64,000 nt of DNA from Alphaproteobacteria bacterium (GTDB lineage Bacteria > Pseudomonadota > Alphaproteobacteria > Caulobacterales > Caulobacteraceae). The translations under genes were made by a program, and so were the position numbers. The DNA lies in assembly GCA_025359785.1 (NCBI GenBank), contig JANYET010000005.1, forward strand, positions 53,433 through 117,432, in the 5' to 3' direction. The notes under the pieces were generated by a model. It was given only the letters and a program-made list of their open reading frames with translations. It was not told the DNA's origin and ran no database searches. Shown in pieces: positions 35,637 to 45,900 of the stretch. Position 1 is the first letter of the stretch, and every line of letters begins with the position of its first letter.

Positions 35637-37036
35637 CCGTTCATCGCCGCGCGGTGGGCCTTGCTGTGCGTCTCGGCCAGCAGGAACACCGAGACCAGGG
35701 ATATGACGCAAAGCACCGCCATGTAGCCTGACACCGCCATCGACGTGCCGTACTTGCTGTAGAGCGCCGTGGCGATGATTGGCGCGAAGCCACCGCCGAA
35801 GATCGCGCCGATCTGGTAGCCCAGCGAGGCCCCGGAATAGCGGAACTCGGTGTCGAAAAGTTCCGCCATCAGAGCGGCTTGCGGGCCATACATGACGTTG
35901 TTGAAGATCGAGCCGACGGCGATCGCCAGCAGCATCATCGGGAAGGCGCCGGTGTCGATCAGCCTGAAGAACGTCAGCGACCACAGACCCATCAGCACCG
36001 CGCCGCTCATGAACACCGTGCGCCGGCCGACCTTGTCTGACAGCGCCGCCATCAGCGGCAGGAAGGGCGCCGAGATCAGGCTGCCCAGCACCACCGCCCA
36101 CAGGATCGTCGGCCGCTCCACGTGCGGCGCGTGGTGCTTGTCGGTGGCATAGGCCAGCGCGTAGTTGATCATCAGGTAGAAGGTGCCGTTGGCCGCGACG
36201 AAGGCGCCGGCGGCCAGCAGGATTTCCTTGGGATGCTTGGCCAGCACCCGCAGGATCGGCGAGCCCTTGGCCGCGCGGAGCTGGGCTGCGGCCTGATCGA
36301 CGCTGATCGCCTTTTCGGCGGCGAGCGCCCGGGCCGCGGTGTCATTCTGCTTGGCCTCCAGCGCCTGCAGGGCCTGGTACTCCGCCGTGTCCTCCAGCTT
36401 GAGCTGCACATAGAGGCCGAGGCCGACGAGCACGATCGAGAGCAGGAACGGGATGCGCCAGCCCCAGACCAGGAAGCTTTCCGGCGCCACCTGCTTGTCG
36501 ATCACGATGAAGATCAGGTTCGCCAGCACCACGCCGGCCGGCACGCCCATCTGGGCGAAGCTGCCGTAGAACCCGCGCTGCTTGGGCGGGGCGTTTTCAA
36601 AGGCCAGCAGCATGGCGCCGCCCCACTGCCCCCCGACCGCCAGGCCCTGCACGAAGCGCAGCGCGATCAGCATCAGCGGCGCGGCGATGCCGGCCATGGC
36701 GTAGGAGGGCAGGAGGCCCACGGCCGTGGTCGCCAGCCCCATCATCAGCAGCGCGGTGACCAGCGCCTTCTTGCGGCCGAACTGGTCGCCGAAGTGTCCG
36801 AAGATCACCCCGCCCACCGGCCGGGCGATGAACCCCACCGCGAAGGTCGAAAAGGCCGCGAGCTGCGCCACCGCGGGCGGCAGGGTCGAGGCGAAAAACA
36901 GCTTTGGGAAAACCAGCGCCGCGGCGGTTCCGTAGATGAAGAAGTCGTACCATTCGATGCTCGACGCGGCGAGCGAGGTCACGGCGACCTTGGCGATGTT
37001 GATCTTGGCGGCGGGCGCGGCGGCGGTTGCGGTCAT
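35633..37036 (-). CDS. MHS-family MFS metabolite:proton symporter (ShiA-like)
   Basis: This 467-residue, 12-helix transporter has MHS hallmarks: SSIEWYDFFIYGTAAALVFP, FAVGFIARPVGGVIFGHFGD followed by RFGRKKALV-like motif A (QFGRKKALVTALL), and RFVQGLAVGGQWGGAMLLA. Relatives import shikimate, dicarboxylates or osmolytes; the substrate here is unknown. The 60-residue central loop is Ala-rich. It is downstream of the EF-G-like gene with 120 bases between. Confidence 0.9.
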   Translation of the reverse strand: MTATAAAPAAKINIAKVAVTSLAASSIEWYDFFIYGTAAALVFPKLFFASTLPPAVAQLAAFSTFAVGFIARPVGGVIFGHFGDQFGRKKALVTALLMMGLATTAVGLLPSYAMAGIAAPLMLIALRFVQGLAVGGQWGGAMLLAFENAPPKQRGFYGSFAQMGVPAGVVLANLIFIVIDKQVAPESFLVWGWRIPFLLSIVLVGLGLYVQLKLEDTAEYQALQALEAKQNDTAARALAAEKAISVDQAAAQLRAAKGSPILRVLAKHPKEILLAAGAFVAANGTFYLMINYALAYATDKHHAPHVERPTILWAVVLGSLISAPFLPLMAALSDKVGRRTVFMSGAVLMGLWSLTFFRLIDTGAFPMMLLAIAVGSIFNNVMYGPQAALMAELFDTEFRYSGASLGYQIGAIFGGGFAPIIATALYSKYGTSMAVSGYMAVLCVISLVSVFLLAETHSKAHRAAMNG

Positions 37037-37156
37037 GGTTGGTCTCCCCGATGCGCGGCGTGGTCCCGCGCTTAGAGGAATGGGTATCGCAACCCCGCGC
37101 TTTGCGTAAGCCGGTTCCTCCCGGTCGGCGCCTTGGGCCGCGGGGGAAGCTGCCCT

Positions 37157-39193
37157 CTAGGCTCCTGGCCTTGCGCCCTCGCTGGCCTCGCTCGCCAGAC
37201 GGCCGGTCAGTTCGGCCATGTGGTCGAAGTCGGCTTCGAAGGCGCCAAGGCCCTGCGTCAGGCCGCGCAGTTCGGCGATCAGGCCCTGGCGCTCGGACTG
37301 CGGCAGATAGGCCTCGATCCGCTCCCAGCCGCGCCAGTCCTCGCGGGGCGCGAGCCCCAGGATCTGGCCCCGCCGCGCCGTCAGCGCCGAGGTCACGTTC
37401 GAGGCGCTGGGCGAGGGCGAATAGACCACCAGCTTCTCGATAGGCTCCAGCAGGATCGCGCCACAGCCAGGCAGGCCTTCGTCCATGGCCAGCCGCCCGG
37501 CAAGGCGGAAGGCCATTTCGGATGAGTCGACGCTATGGGTCTGGCCGTCGGTAAGGATGATCTCCAGGTCGGTGACCGGGAAGCCCAGATGGCCCTTCGC
37601 CAGCCCCTCGCGGACACCCTGTTCCACCGCCGGAATCCAGTGTTTCGGAACCGCGCCGCCGACCACGCGCTGGCTGAAGACGATGCCGGAGCCGCGGGGC
37701 AGGGGCCGGATCTCCACGGTGACGTCGGCGAACTGGCCGTGACCGCCGGACTGCTTCTTGTGCCGCGAGCGTTGCGTCGTCCCGCGCTGGATGGTCTCGC
37801 GGTAGGGCGTCCTGGGTTGCTCGGTATCGATCTCCACCCCGAAGCGGCGCTTCAGACGCTCCAGCGCCAGCCGCACATGGCCCTCGCCCTGACCGGCCAG
37901 GATCATCTGGCGGGCCTCCGGATCGTGGGTAAGCGTCAGGCCGGGGTCCTCTTCGATCAGCTTGCCCAGCGCGCCGGAGAGGCGGACATCGTCCTTGCGG
38001 TTGCGGGCCGACAGCGCGACCGCGAACAGCGGCCGGCGCGGCTTGGCGGTGGTCGCCGCGGCCTGGGGGCGGCCGGTGGTGGACAGGATCTGTCCGGCTT
38101 GCGCCGCCTCCACCTTGCCGATGGCGCAGATCTCGCCGACCGGCGCCTGGGCGGTCTTGCGGATCGCCGCGCCCTGCACGGTGGAAAGGCCGCCGGCCCG
38201 GCAGCGCTCACCGTCCGGCAGGACGAACTCCGCGCCGTCGGCCAGGGCCTTGCCGAACACGCGGGCGTAGGCGAGCTTGCCGGACTGGCCGGCATAGGCG
38301 GCCCTCAGCACATAGGCGCCGGTCTCGATGCCGAGGCGCTGGGCGGCGCGGTCCGGCAGCGGGGCTTCGTGCCGCAACGCCTTCAGCAGCCTGCGCACGC
38401 CGAACCCGTTCAGCGCCGAGCCGAAGAACACCGGCACGATCAGCCCGTCGTTCATTTCCCGCACCAGGTCGGCGAACACCGCATCGCGGCTCGGGATCAC
38501 GTCGGAGAGCAGCTGTTCGAGCAGGTCATCGTCGAAATCGGCGATCTGCTCCAGCATGTGGAAGCGGGCGTCGGCCTCGGCGTCGCGCAGGTTCCCTGGG
38601 ATCTCGATCTGGGTCGAGGCCGCGTCCGGCCGGTAGACGAAGGCGCGTTCCAGCGCCAGGTCGATGAAGCCGGTGACCGTCTCGCCGTCCCAGGTGGGAA
38701 TCTGGCGGGCGACCAGCGGCGCGGCGCTGACCGGCGCGAGCGCGGCCAGCAGCTCCGGCAGGGAGCCGCGCGCCTGATCCATCTTGTTGACGAACAGCGC
38801 GTGGGGAATGCCCAGGCGCTCCAGCTCGCGCAGCGCCGGTTGCAGCAGGGCGGCCTTGGCCGGCTCGGGCTCGGTGACCACGATGGCCAGGTCAACGGCG
38901 GGCAGGGCCGCGTCGAGGTCGGCGCAGAATTCCAGCGACCCGGGGCAATCGACGACAGAATAGCGATCGCCCATGAACTCGAAGCCGGCGAGGTTCAGCT
39001 CCACCGTGTGGCCACGGGCGCGGGCCTCGGGACTGGAATCGCCGACCTTGTCGCCGCCCACGCGGCGCTCGGCCGCCCCGGTGACCTGCAGCAACGCTTC
39101 CATCAGGGTGGTCTTGCCGGAACTGGTGGGGCCCACGAGCGCCAGCGCGCGCACGGTCCCCGCTGTCTGGATTGCCACGGTCGTCTCTCCCAT
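37157..39193 (-). CDS. Elongation factor G-like translational GTPase (EF-G-II type)
   Basis: This 678-residue GTPase has the P-loop VGPTSSGKTT (about 20-29), G3 DCPGSLEF (divergent from the usual DTPGHVDF) and G4 NKMD. EF-G domains II to V follow, including GSGIVFSQRVVGGAVPKHWI and GWERIEAYLPQSERQG. Divergent switch regions place it in the non-canonical EF-G-like group, not the housekeeping fusA. The start at 39193 (GAGG upstream) fits better than 39247. It lies far from str-operon genes. The role is probably accessory in translation or stress, by inference. Confidence 0.88.
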   Translation of the reverse strand: MGETTVAIQTAGTVRALALVGPTSSGKTTLMEALLQVTGAAERRVGGDKVGDSSPEARARGHTVELNLAGFEFMGDRYSVVDCPGSLEFCADLDAALPAVDLAIVVTEPEPAKAALLQPALRELERLGIPHALFVNKMDQARGSLPELLAALAPVSAAPLVARQIPTWDGETVTGFIDLALERAFVYRPDAASTQIEIPGNLRDAEADARFHMLEQIADFDDDLLEQLLSDVIPSRDAVFADLVREMNDGLIVPVFFGSALNGFGVRRLLKALRHEAPLPDRAAQRLGIETGAYVLRAAYAGQSGKLAYARVFGKALADGAEFVLPDGERCRAGGLSTVQGAAIRKTAQAPVGEICAIGKVEAAQAGQILSTTGRPQAAATTAKPRRPLFAVALSARNRKDDVRLSGALGKLIEEDPGLTLTHDPEARQMILAGQGEGHVRLALERLKRRFGVEIDTEQPRTPYRETIQRGTTQRSRHKKQSGGHGQFADVTVEIRPLPRGSGIVFSQRVVGGAVPKHWIPAVEQGVREGLAKGHLGFPVTDLEIILTDGQTHSVDSSEMAFRLAGRLAMDEGLPGCGAILLEPIEKLVVYSPSPSASNVTSALTARRGQILGLAPREDWRGWERIEAYLPQSERQGLIAELRGLTQGLGAFEADFDHMAELTGRLASEASEGARPGA

Positions 39194-39365
39194 CACCTCG
39201 GGCGCCAAGGACGCCGGCCCCCTGAAGGCTTCTGGGATGGCCGGCATCCGTGGCGCGGTTTGGGACGGTCGCGGACCGGGCCTTAGGGCTCGCGCCGCCC
39301 TCTGGATGGAACCTTACGCCGCAAGCTTCGGGCGCGTCAGATCACGAACGCGTGCGGGCGCGGCG

Positions 39366-41081
39366 TCAGACATCCGGGGCGTCGGGATAGGCCTCCAGGA
39401 CATCGCCAAGCCCGAGCATCAAGGGCTGCAGCCAGGGCTCGAAATGCCGCCAGTGATCGGTGGCGTCGGCGAAGATCGGCATCCGCACCTGCTCGGAGCT
39501 GGCGGTCCGCACGGGGCGGGGATTTTCGTAGAAGCGCAGGCAGGCGTCCTCGAACGGCAGGCCGCAGTGGGCCAGCAGGCGCCGCACCTGGGCCTCCGGC
39601 TCGGCGACCATCTGTTCATAGATCACCCGGTGGACGCGGCCGGGCAGGACGGCGTCGAAATGCGCCATCAGCGCCACATAGTCGCGGTAATACCGGGCCA
39701 GGTCCTCCTGGCTGTAGGTGAAGGCTTGGCCCACGGCGAAATGCTGCTTGAAGGCCGAAAAGCAGCAGCCGACGGGGTGGCGCCGCGCGTCGATGATCCG
39801 CGCGTTCGGCAGGATCAGCTGGATCAGGCCCAGATGGGCGAAGTTGTTCGGCGTCTTGTCGATGAAGAAGGGCGCGGCGGTCTTTCGGTGGACCCTCGCG
39901 CGGTCGAGATATTCCTCGCCGAGCGCGTGCAATTCCGCGCCGGAGAGCGCGGCCAGGATGTCGGGATAGACGCCTTCGGATGGCCGCGCGGCATGGCCGC
40001 CGAGGCGTGAGGCCATGGCCTCCAGGTCCGACAGTTCCCGCGTGCCTTCCACCAGGCTGTGGCTCGCCAGGATCTGTTCGATAAGGGTCGAGCCGGAGCG
40101 CGGCAGGCCGACGATGAAAATCGGGTCGGGGCGCGGCGAGCCCCCACCGGCGAACCCCGCGAAGAAGCTCGGGCTGAACAGCGCCTTGCACCGGTCGACA
40201 TGCAGACGGGTCTCCTCGGCCTCGTAGTCGAGGCTTTGGTGGCGCAGGGCGTTGGCGTTGGCATAGCACTGGAAGGCCCGCGCGTAGGCCCCGGTATCCT
40301 CGTAGGCCTTGCCCAGGGCGAACAGCAGGTGGAAGCGGTCATCTTCATCGAGCGCCGGGCCGGAGAGCGTGTCCTCCATGCGCGCGATATCCGCCGGGCC
40401 CAACGCGACGGTCTTCAGATTGGCCAGGCTCCACCAGGCCTCGCCAAGCTCGGGTCTCAGGCGCAGGCTCTCGCGGTAGGCGGCGACCGCGTCCTCGCGC
40501 CGCCCGATGGTCTTCAGCGCGTGAGCGTAGCCCATCCAGGTCAGGGCCAGACCGGGCTCCGCCGCCAGCACCGCGCCATAGGCTTCGGCGGCCGCGGCGT
40601 CTTCCCCGATCCGCATGAGGGCCGCGGCTCTCAGCTGTCGGTATAGTGGATGGTGCGGATCGTCCCGCAACAGGATGTCGGTCTGTGCGATGGTCTCTGC
40701 GGACTTGCCTTGCTGGTGCAGCGCGAGCGCGTAGGCGCACCGCGCCGCAGCGAGCTGAGGCGCCGAGTTCAGGCAGCGCGCCAGCAGGATTTCGGCGTCG
40801 TGATGGCGCCCGCTGCGGGCCGCAAGGTCCGCGAACATCCGCAGGGCCGCGGTATCGGACGGCCGCCGCGCCAGGAGCGCGCTGAGCAGGCGGTGGGCCG
40901 TCGCCGCATCATCGGCGCTGAGCGCGTCGGCGGCGGCGATCAGGTCCGGGTCGGTCAGGTCGGCGCGAAGCTGACGCACATAGGCCCTGTCGGCCCCGCG
41001 CGCATCGCCCTCGAGCCGCAACCGATCGCCCAACGCACCCCAGCCGGCGGCGTCGACGGGCTCCGCGGGCGGATCGGTCAT
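39366..41081 (-). CDS. TPR-sulfotransferase protein
   Basis: This 571-residue protein has N-terminal TPR repeats (about 20-250) and a C-terminal PAPS-dependent sulfotransferase domain. The 5'-phosphosulfate loop is FIVGLPRSGSTLIEQIL, and the 3'-phosphate segment is NARIIDARRHPVGCCFSAFK. It would transfer sulfate from PAPS to an unknown acceptor, possibly a protein tyrosine or glycan. Its ATG overlaps the upstream sulfotransferase stop (ATGA), so the two are translationally coupled. Confidence 0.9.
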   Translation of the reverse strand: MTDPPAEPVDAAGWGALGDRLRLEGDARGADRAYVRQLRADLTDPDLIAAADALSADDAATAHRLLSALLARRPSDTAALRMFADLAARSGRHHDAEILLARCLNSAPQLAAARCAYALALHQQGKSAETIAQTDILLRDDPHHPLYRQLRAAALMRIGEDAAAAEAYGAVLAAEPGLALTWMGYAHALKTIGRREDAVAAYRESLRLRPELGEAWWSLANLKTVALGPADIARMEDTLSGPALDEDDRFHLLFALGKAYEDTGAYARAFQCYANANALRHQSLDYEAEETRLHVDRCKALFSPSFFAGFAGGGSPRPDPIFIVGLPRSGSTLIEQILASHSLVEGTRELSDLEAMASRLGGHAARPSEGVYPDILAALSGAELHALGEEYLDRARVHRKTAAPFFIDKTPNNFAHLGLIQLILPNARIIDARRHPVGCCFSAFKQHFAVGQAFTYSQEDLARYYRDYVALMAHFDAVLPGRVHRVIYEQMVAEPEAQVRRLLAHCGLPFEDACLRFYENPRPVRTASSEQVRMPIFADATDHWRHFEPWLQPLMLGLGDVLEAYPDAPDV

Positions 41082-42781
41082 TGCGCGTCGTAGCCGAAAC
41101 GCTCCACCCAGGCCGCCAGCTTGGGTAGCGCTGGGGCCATCTGCTGGCGATAGCGCCGCCACTGGCCGACGCCCTCGGCGCTGAGGCCGCCGGCCAGCTG
41201 TGCGGCCGAGGGTGTGGCGATACCGCGATCCTGGGTGCGCGCGGCGAATTCGCGCATGGCGTCGGTCCAGCCCAGGCCGAGGAACCCGCAGACCTCGCCG
41301 ACCACGCGGTCGAAGTCGGAGATCAGCGCCTCGTGGCGAACGACGTGGGTCTGGGCCGCCAGAGCCGGCGCCATCCGTTCGGCGATCTGCATGGCGGCGT
41401 CATAGTAACCGGCCGCGCCAGGCAGCGTCAGCAGCTGGTAGGCGGGTCCGCTCATCGCGAAGCGGCGGCGGTAGCAGCTCAGCACCACGTCGCGCGGGTC
41501 GCGGCGCGCGAACAGGATCTTGGCGTCCGGGAACAGCCGGGCAATGAGCGGCAGGCGCAGGGTGTTCAACGGGTGCTTGTCGACGAAGACCTTGCCTCGG
41601 ACATCGGCGCCCTCGTCGCGGACCCGGGCCCAGTAGGCCTCGCGCAGGGGCGTAAGCTCGGACTCGCCAGCCTCTGCTAGGCGGTGAAGGTCGTCGGGGC
41701 TCGACAGATAGGCCCGGGTCGCCGTGGCCAGGGTGTCGCGTTCTTCCAGGGCCTCCACGTCAGGATGGCTCGCCAGCACCTGCTCCAGCAGCGTCGTGCC
41801 GGAGCGCCAGAAACCCAGCAGGAAGACATGGCCTTTCACGCCGGATGGCAGGGGCTCGCCCGCGCCGCGCCAGGCGGCGGTGGGGATTTCGTCCAGCCGG
41901 GCGATCATCGCCTGGGCGAAGTCCAGCGCGCCGGGCTTGCCGCCGAAGGATTTCGCATAGGCGCGCCACAGGCCCATGTTGCAGGCGGCATAGGCCGTGA
42001 AGGCCTCCGGGACCTTGTCCTGGGCGTCGAGCACGTCGCCCAGCAGGCCCTGGGCGAGCGCGCGCTGTTGCGCGTTGAGGCGCGGGTCGGCGATCAGCGC
42101 CTCCAGGCGGGCCTGCGCCGCGGGGGCCGCGCCCTCGGCGAGGTCGGCGGCGGCCAGCACATTGACCGCGTCGGGGAAGTCCGGCTGGGCGGCCAGCACC
42201 TGCATCGCCATGACGCGGGCCTCGGCGTGCGCGCCCCGGCGGCTCATCAGGTTGGCGAGGCCGGACAGCGCGCCGAGGTTGTCGGGTTGCAGCGCGATGG
42301 CGCGGCGGAAGGCTGAGCCGGCGTCGGTCAACCGGCCAATGGCCTCCAGGGCCCCGCCGCGCGCGCTGTGGGCGCCGGCGAAGTCAGGCGCGGTCGCCAC
42401 CACGCGGTCGAACTGGGCGAGCGCCTCGGGGTAGCGTTCCAGGCGGGTGAGGCAGAGCCCCAGCGCATTGCGGGCCGCGACATCGTCCGGGGCCAGCGCA
42501 ACAGCACGCTCCAGCAGCGCCACGGCGTCGTCGAACCGCTCCTCGGTTTCGCATTTCAGCGCCGCCAGGTTGAGCACCACGGGGTGCTCCAGGCCGGCCG
42601 CCAGCGCGCGCTCGGCCAGCTCGCCGGCACGGGCGAAGTCGCGGGCCTCGACCGCGGCGCGGATCTCGGCGAAGGCCGGGTTTGGCGGGGGTGGCGACCC
42701 GAGTGGCGACAGCGGCGCCGTCGGCGCCGGGGTCAGCCCGCCGAGCTTCACGCTGATCTGGCCGACCTTCCACGGGGGCAA
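41078..42781 (-). CDS. TPR-sulfotransferase protein
   Basis: This 567-residue protein is built like its downstream neighbour: TPR repeats (about 35-260), then a sulfotransferase domain. The 5'-PSB loop is FLLGFWRSGTTLLEQVL and the 3'-PB segment is KILFARRDPRDVVLSCYRRR. It is the first gene of a two-gene unit. The pair look like old paralogues; divergence is large outside the motifs. It follows the TonB receptor gene after a terminator-like hairpin, so it may be transcribed separately. Confidence 0.9.
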   Translation of the reverse strand: MPPWKVGQISVKLGGLTPAPTAPLSPLGSPPPPNPAFAEIRAAVEARDFARAGELAERALAAGLEHPVVLNLAALKCETEERFDDAVALLERAVALAPDDVAARNALGLCLTRLERYPEALAQFDRVVATAPDFAGAHSARGGALEAIGRLTDAGSAFRRAIALQPDNLGALSGLANLMSRRGAHAEARVMAMQVLAAQPDFPDAVNVLAAADLAEGAAPAAQARLEALIADPRLNAQQRALAQGLLGDVLDAQDKVPEAFTAYAACNMGLWRAYAKSFGGKPGALDFAQAMIARLDEIPTAAWRGAGEPLPSGVKGHVFLLGFWRSGTTLLEQVLASHPDVEALEERDTLATATRAYLSSPDDLHRLAEAGESELTPLREAYWARVRDEGADVRGKVFVDKHPLNTLRLPLIARLFPDAKILFARRDPRDVVLSCYRRRFAMSGPAYQLLTLPGAAGYYDAAMQIAERMAPALAAQTHVVRHEALISDFDRVVGEVCGFLGLGWTDAMREFAARTQDRGIATPSAAQLAGGLSAEGVGQWRRYRQQMAPALPKLAAWVERFGYDAQ

Positions 42782-42868
42782 GGCGCTATCCTTCGGTGTC
42801 GAGAGGTCTCTGCGATCCCCTTAGCCGATGTGAGCGGCGGCCACAAAAGGAGAGGCGACAAAAGAAGA

Positions 42869-42892
42869 GGGCGGCGGATCGCTCCGCCGCCC
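42869..42892 (-). terminator. Terminator-like hairpin after the TonB receptor gene
   Basis: GGGCGGCGGA (42869-42878) and TCCGCCGCCC (42883-42892) are perfect 10-bp arms with a four-base loop. On the minus strand the stem is followed by CTCTTCTTTT. It lies 26 bases past the receptor stop. Confidence 0.75.
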
Positions 42893-42917
42893 CCAAAGCC
42901 TTGATCGAAAGGTGTGC

Positions 42918-45900
42918 TTAGAAGTCGGCGCTGAGGCCCACGAAGACGTAGCGGCCGAGGGCATCGTAGACCTGCGGGTAGGTGCCGCCGTTGCAGGGGC
43001 CCGCGGGGCAGTTCGAGGCCCCGACGACCGGCGGATCCTTGTCGAACACGTTGTTCACGCCGACCCGGAAGTTCAGGTTGTTGTGCACCGTGAAGTTGGC
43101 CGTCAGATCGACGTAGCTGCGCGACGAGAACGCCTTGTCGGTCAGGTACTGCAGGCCCGGGTTGTTCAGCTGCGGATCGTTGGAGTAGGCGTCGAGGCCC
43201 ACCTTGCCGAAGTAGCGCCACTGGGCGGAGACCTTCACGCTCTTGACCCAATCGCCATAGGAATAGGGCGTGTTCCAGGTGACGCGCAGCTTGTGACGCC
43301 ATTCCGGGGCCGGAACGCCGCAGACCGTACCGTAGAGGCCCTTGCAGTTGTAGGTCTGGCCGCCCGGCAACGGTTGGGTATCCAGTTGGTCGAGCCAGGT
43401 GCCAACCAGGCTGACCGCGACCGAGCCGTTGTCGCCGAGGCCCAGACGCGACAGGTCCGTGCGGTAGTTGACGTTGAGGTCGACACCGGTGGTCTTCAGC
43501 GAGCCGGTGTTCAGCGTGGTGTCCTGCACGAAGCCGTTGGGGTCCAGCCACAGAGAGTTGGTGCCCGGCGAGCGATGCACGAGGCTGCAGAAGAACGGCT
43601 GCTGCGTGGCCAGACACTGGGTGATGATCAGGTTCGCGCCGATGCCGGCGATGAACTGATCGACCTTGATGTTGAAGTAGTCGAGGCTGACGTTCAGGCC
43701 GGGCGCGAAGCTCGGCTGCCACACGACACCGGCGGTATAGGTGTCGCTGATTTCCGGCTTGAGGCTCGGGTTGCCGCCGAACTGACCATTATACTGGCTG
43801 GCCGGGTTCTTTTCGATGGCCAGCACCTGGGCATTGCTCAGGTTGAAGACCTTCGCGCAGGTGGCGACAAGGGGGTTGGCGGCGGTCAGGCCGGCGCAGG
43901 GGTCGCTGGTGCCGTCCAGGGAGACGTTCTGCGGCGAGAACAGTTCGATGACGTTCGGCGCGCGGACGGCGCGGTTGTAGCCGGCGCGGAAGCGCAGGCC
44001 GTCGATCACTTCCCACTCGCCAGCCACCTTGTAGGTGTTGGTGTCACCGACCGAGGAGTAGCTCGAGAACCGGTAGCCCAGCTCGATGGCGACGCTCTTG
44101 GCGTAGGGCATGTCGTTGATCAGCGGAACACGGGCTTCGCCGAACAGCTCGTAGACGTCGAAGCCGCCGTTGACCGGCGGGCTCGCCCCGCCGTTGCCGT
44201 TGACCAGTCCGTTGCTCGACAGGAAGTCGGCGACGGAATCCAGGTGCTCGCGGCGATATTCGGCGCCGAGGGCCACGCCGACGCCTTCCGACGCCAGCGG
44301 GCTCTTGATCCCGTAGTCGCCGAGCTTGCCGGTGAAGGCCAGGCTCGCCACCCGCTCGTTGGTGTTGCCGTTCTGGAAGCTGGTGGCGTCCAGGAATTTG
44401 AGCGAGGCCTTCGAGATGAACTGGCTGGTGAACAGGTTCAAGGGCACGCAGCCGGCTTCGGCGCCGGGGGCGCAGACCGGGCCGGTGGGGCCGTTGACGA
44501 CATTGAGCGCCTGGGTGATGCGGTTGCTGTTCAGGTTGCCGGTCTGCGCCACGGCCAGTTGGACGGAGCCGTATTGCAGGTAGCCGTCATAGTTCCAGTT
44601 CTTGCCGAGGTCGCCTTTCAGGCCGATCACGATCCGGTAGTCGGTGTGGCGGAAATCGGTCTGGCGGCCGCCGGCTTCGATGGGCTGCAGACGACGCGAG
44701 ACGATGCCGGTGAAGGTGCCGCCGGGGTTGGCGGCGCAGGTGCCGCCGCCGGTCGCCGCCGTGGCGCTGATCGAGGCGCGTTGCTGGGCGCTGAGCAGCG
44801 GGTTGGCGCAGTTGATCGAGAAGGTGCCGGCGAAGATGCCGCCGGCCGCGATCTGGGCGGTGGAGCGGTCATCCATGAACATGGTGTCCATGTAGGCGTC
44901 GGCCCAGGGCGCGATCTCATAGTGGGCGAAGGCGCCCAGCGAATAGCGCTCGTCCGGCCGGGTGAAGAAGTTCTGCGGCGCGTAGTTGAAGCGGTCGCCG
45001 GCGGTGCGCACGCGGAAGGTGTTGAAGGTGGTCGGATCGACCAGGAAGCCGCCGACCCGGGCCGGGTAGGCCGTGCCGGAACCGCCGCAGCCGTTCTGCG
45101 CGAAGGTGTCACCCGAGTTCAGGGCGCAGGACGAGTAGTCGCGCGTGCCTTCCAGGATGGCGTTGTTCTGGCGATAGGTGGCGTAGGCGGTGATGTTGCC
45201 CTTGCCGTCCGGCGCGTTGACGCCGAGCACCATGCTGACTTCCGACCCCTCGCCGCCGAAGACGTTGTGCGCCGGCAAGCTGAACTGGCTCGGGTCGGTC
45301 GCGGACGCGGCCTTCGCGCGGATCACGTCCTGGATCGCGCCTTCCTGCTGGGTGTGCTGGTAGCCCGAGTACTGCGCGTCGATGCGCACGCCCTCGAAGT
45401 TCTTCAGCATGATGAAGTTGACGACGCCGGCCACGGCGTCGGCGCCGTAGGTCGCCGAGGCGCCGCCGGTCAGCACGTCGACACGCTCAACGAGCGAAGC
45501 CGGGATGAAGTTCAGGTCGGCCGAGGGCGCCGAGGGATCGCCCGGGCTCAGACGGCGGCTGTCGATCAGCACCAGGGTGCGGGACGGGCCGAGGCCACGC
45601 AGATCGACCGTCGCGGTGCCGGTGGAGCCGTTCGAGATCATCGAGCCCTGGCCGGCGAACACCTGCGGCAGGGAGTTGGTGATGTCTTCGATCCGGGTGA
45701 CGCCTTGCGACTTGATGTCGGCGTTGCCGATGGTGGTGACCGGCGCGATCGAGGTCAGGTTCGGCGACGGGATACGCGTGCCGGTGACCACGATTTCAGA
45801 GACTTCGCCGCCGGCTGCCGCCGCGGCCGCGGCGGCGGCCTGAGTGGCGGACAGGCCCAGGAAGGCCACGCCGCAGATCATCGAAGAGGCCAACAGGCGC

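Noticed and set aside
37535..39286. A long plus-strand frame opposite the EF-G-like gene
   Set aside because: It is a shadow frame; GTPase motifs on the minus strand are decisive.
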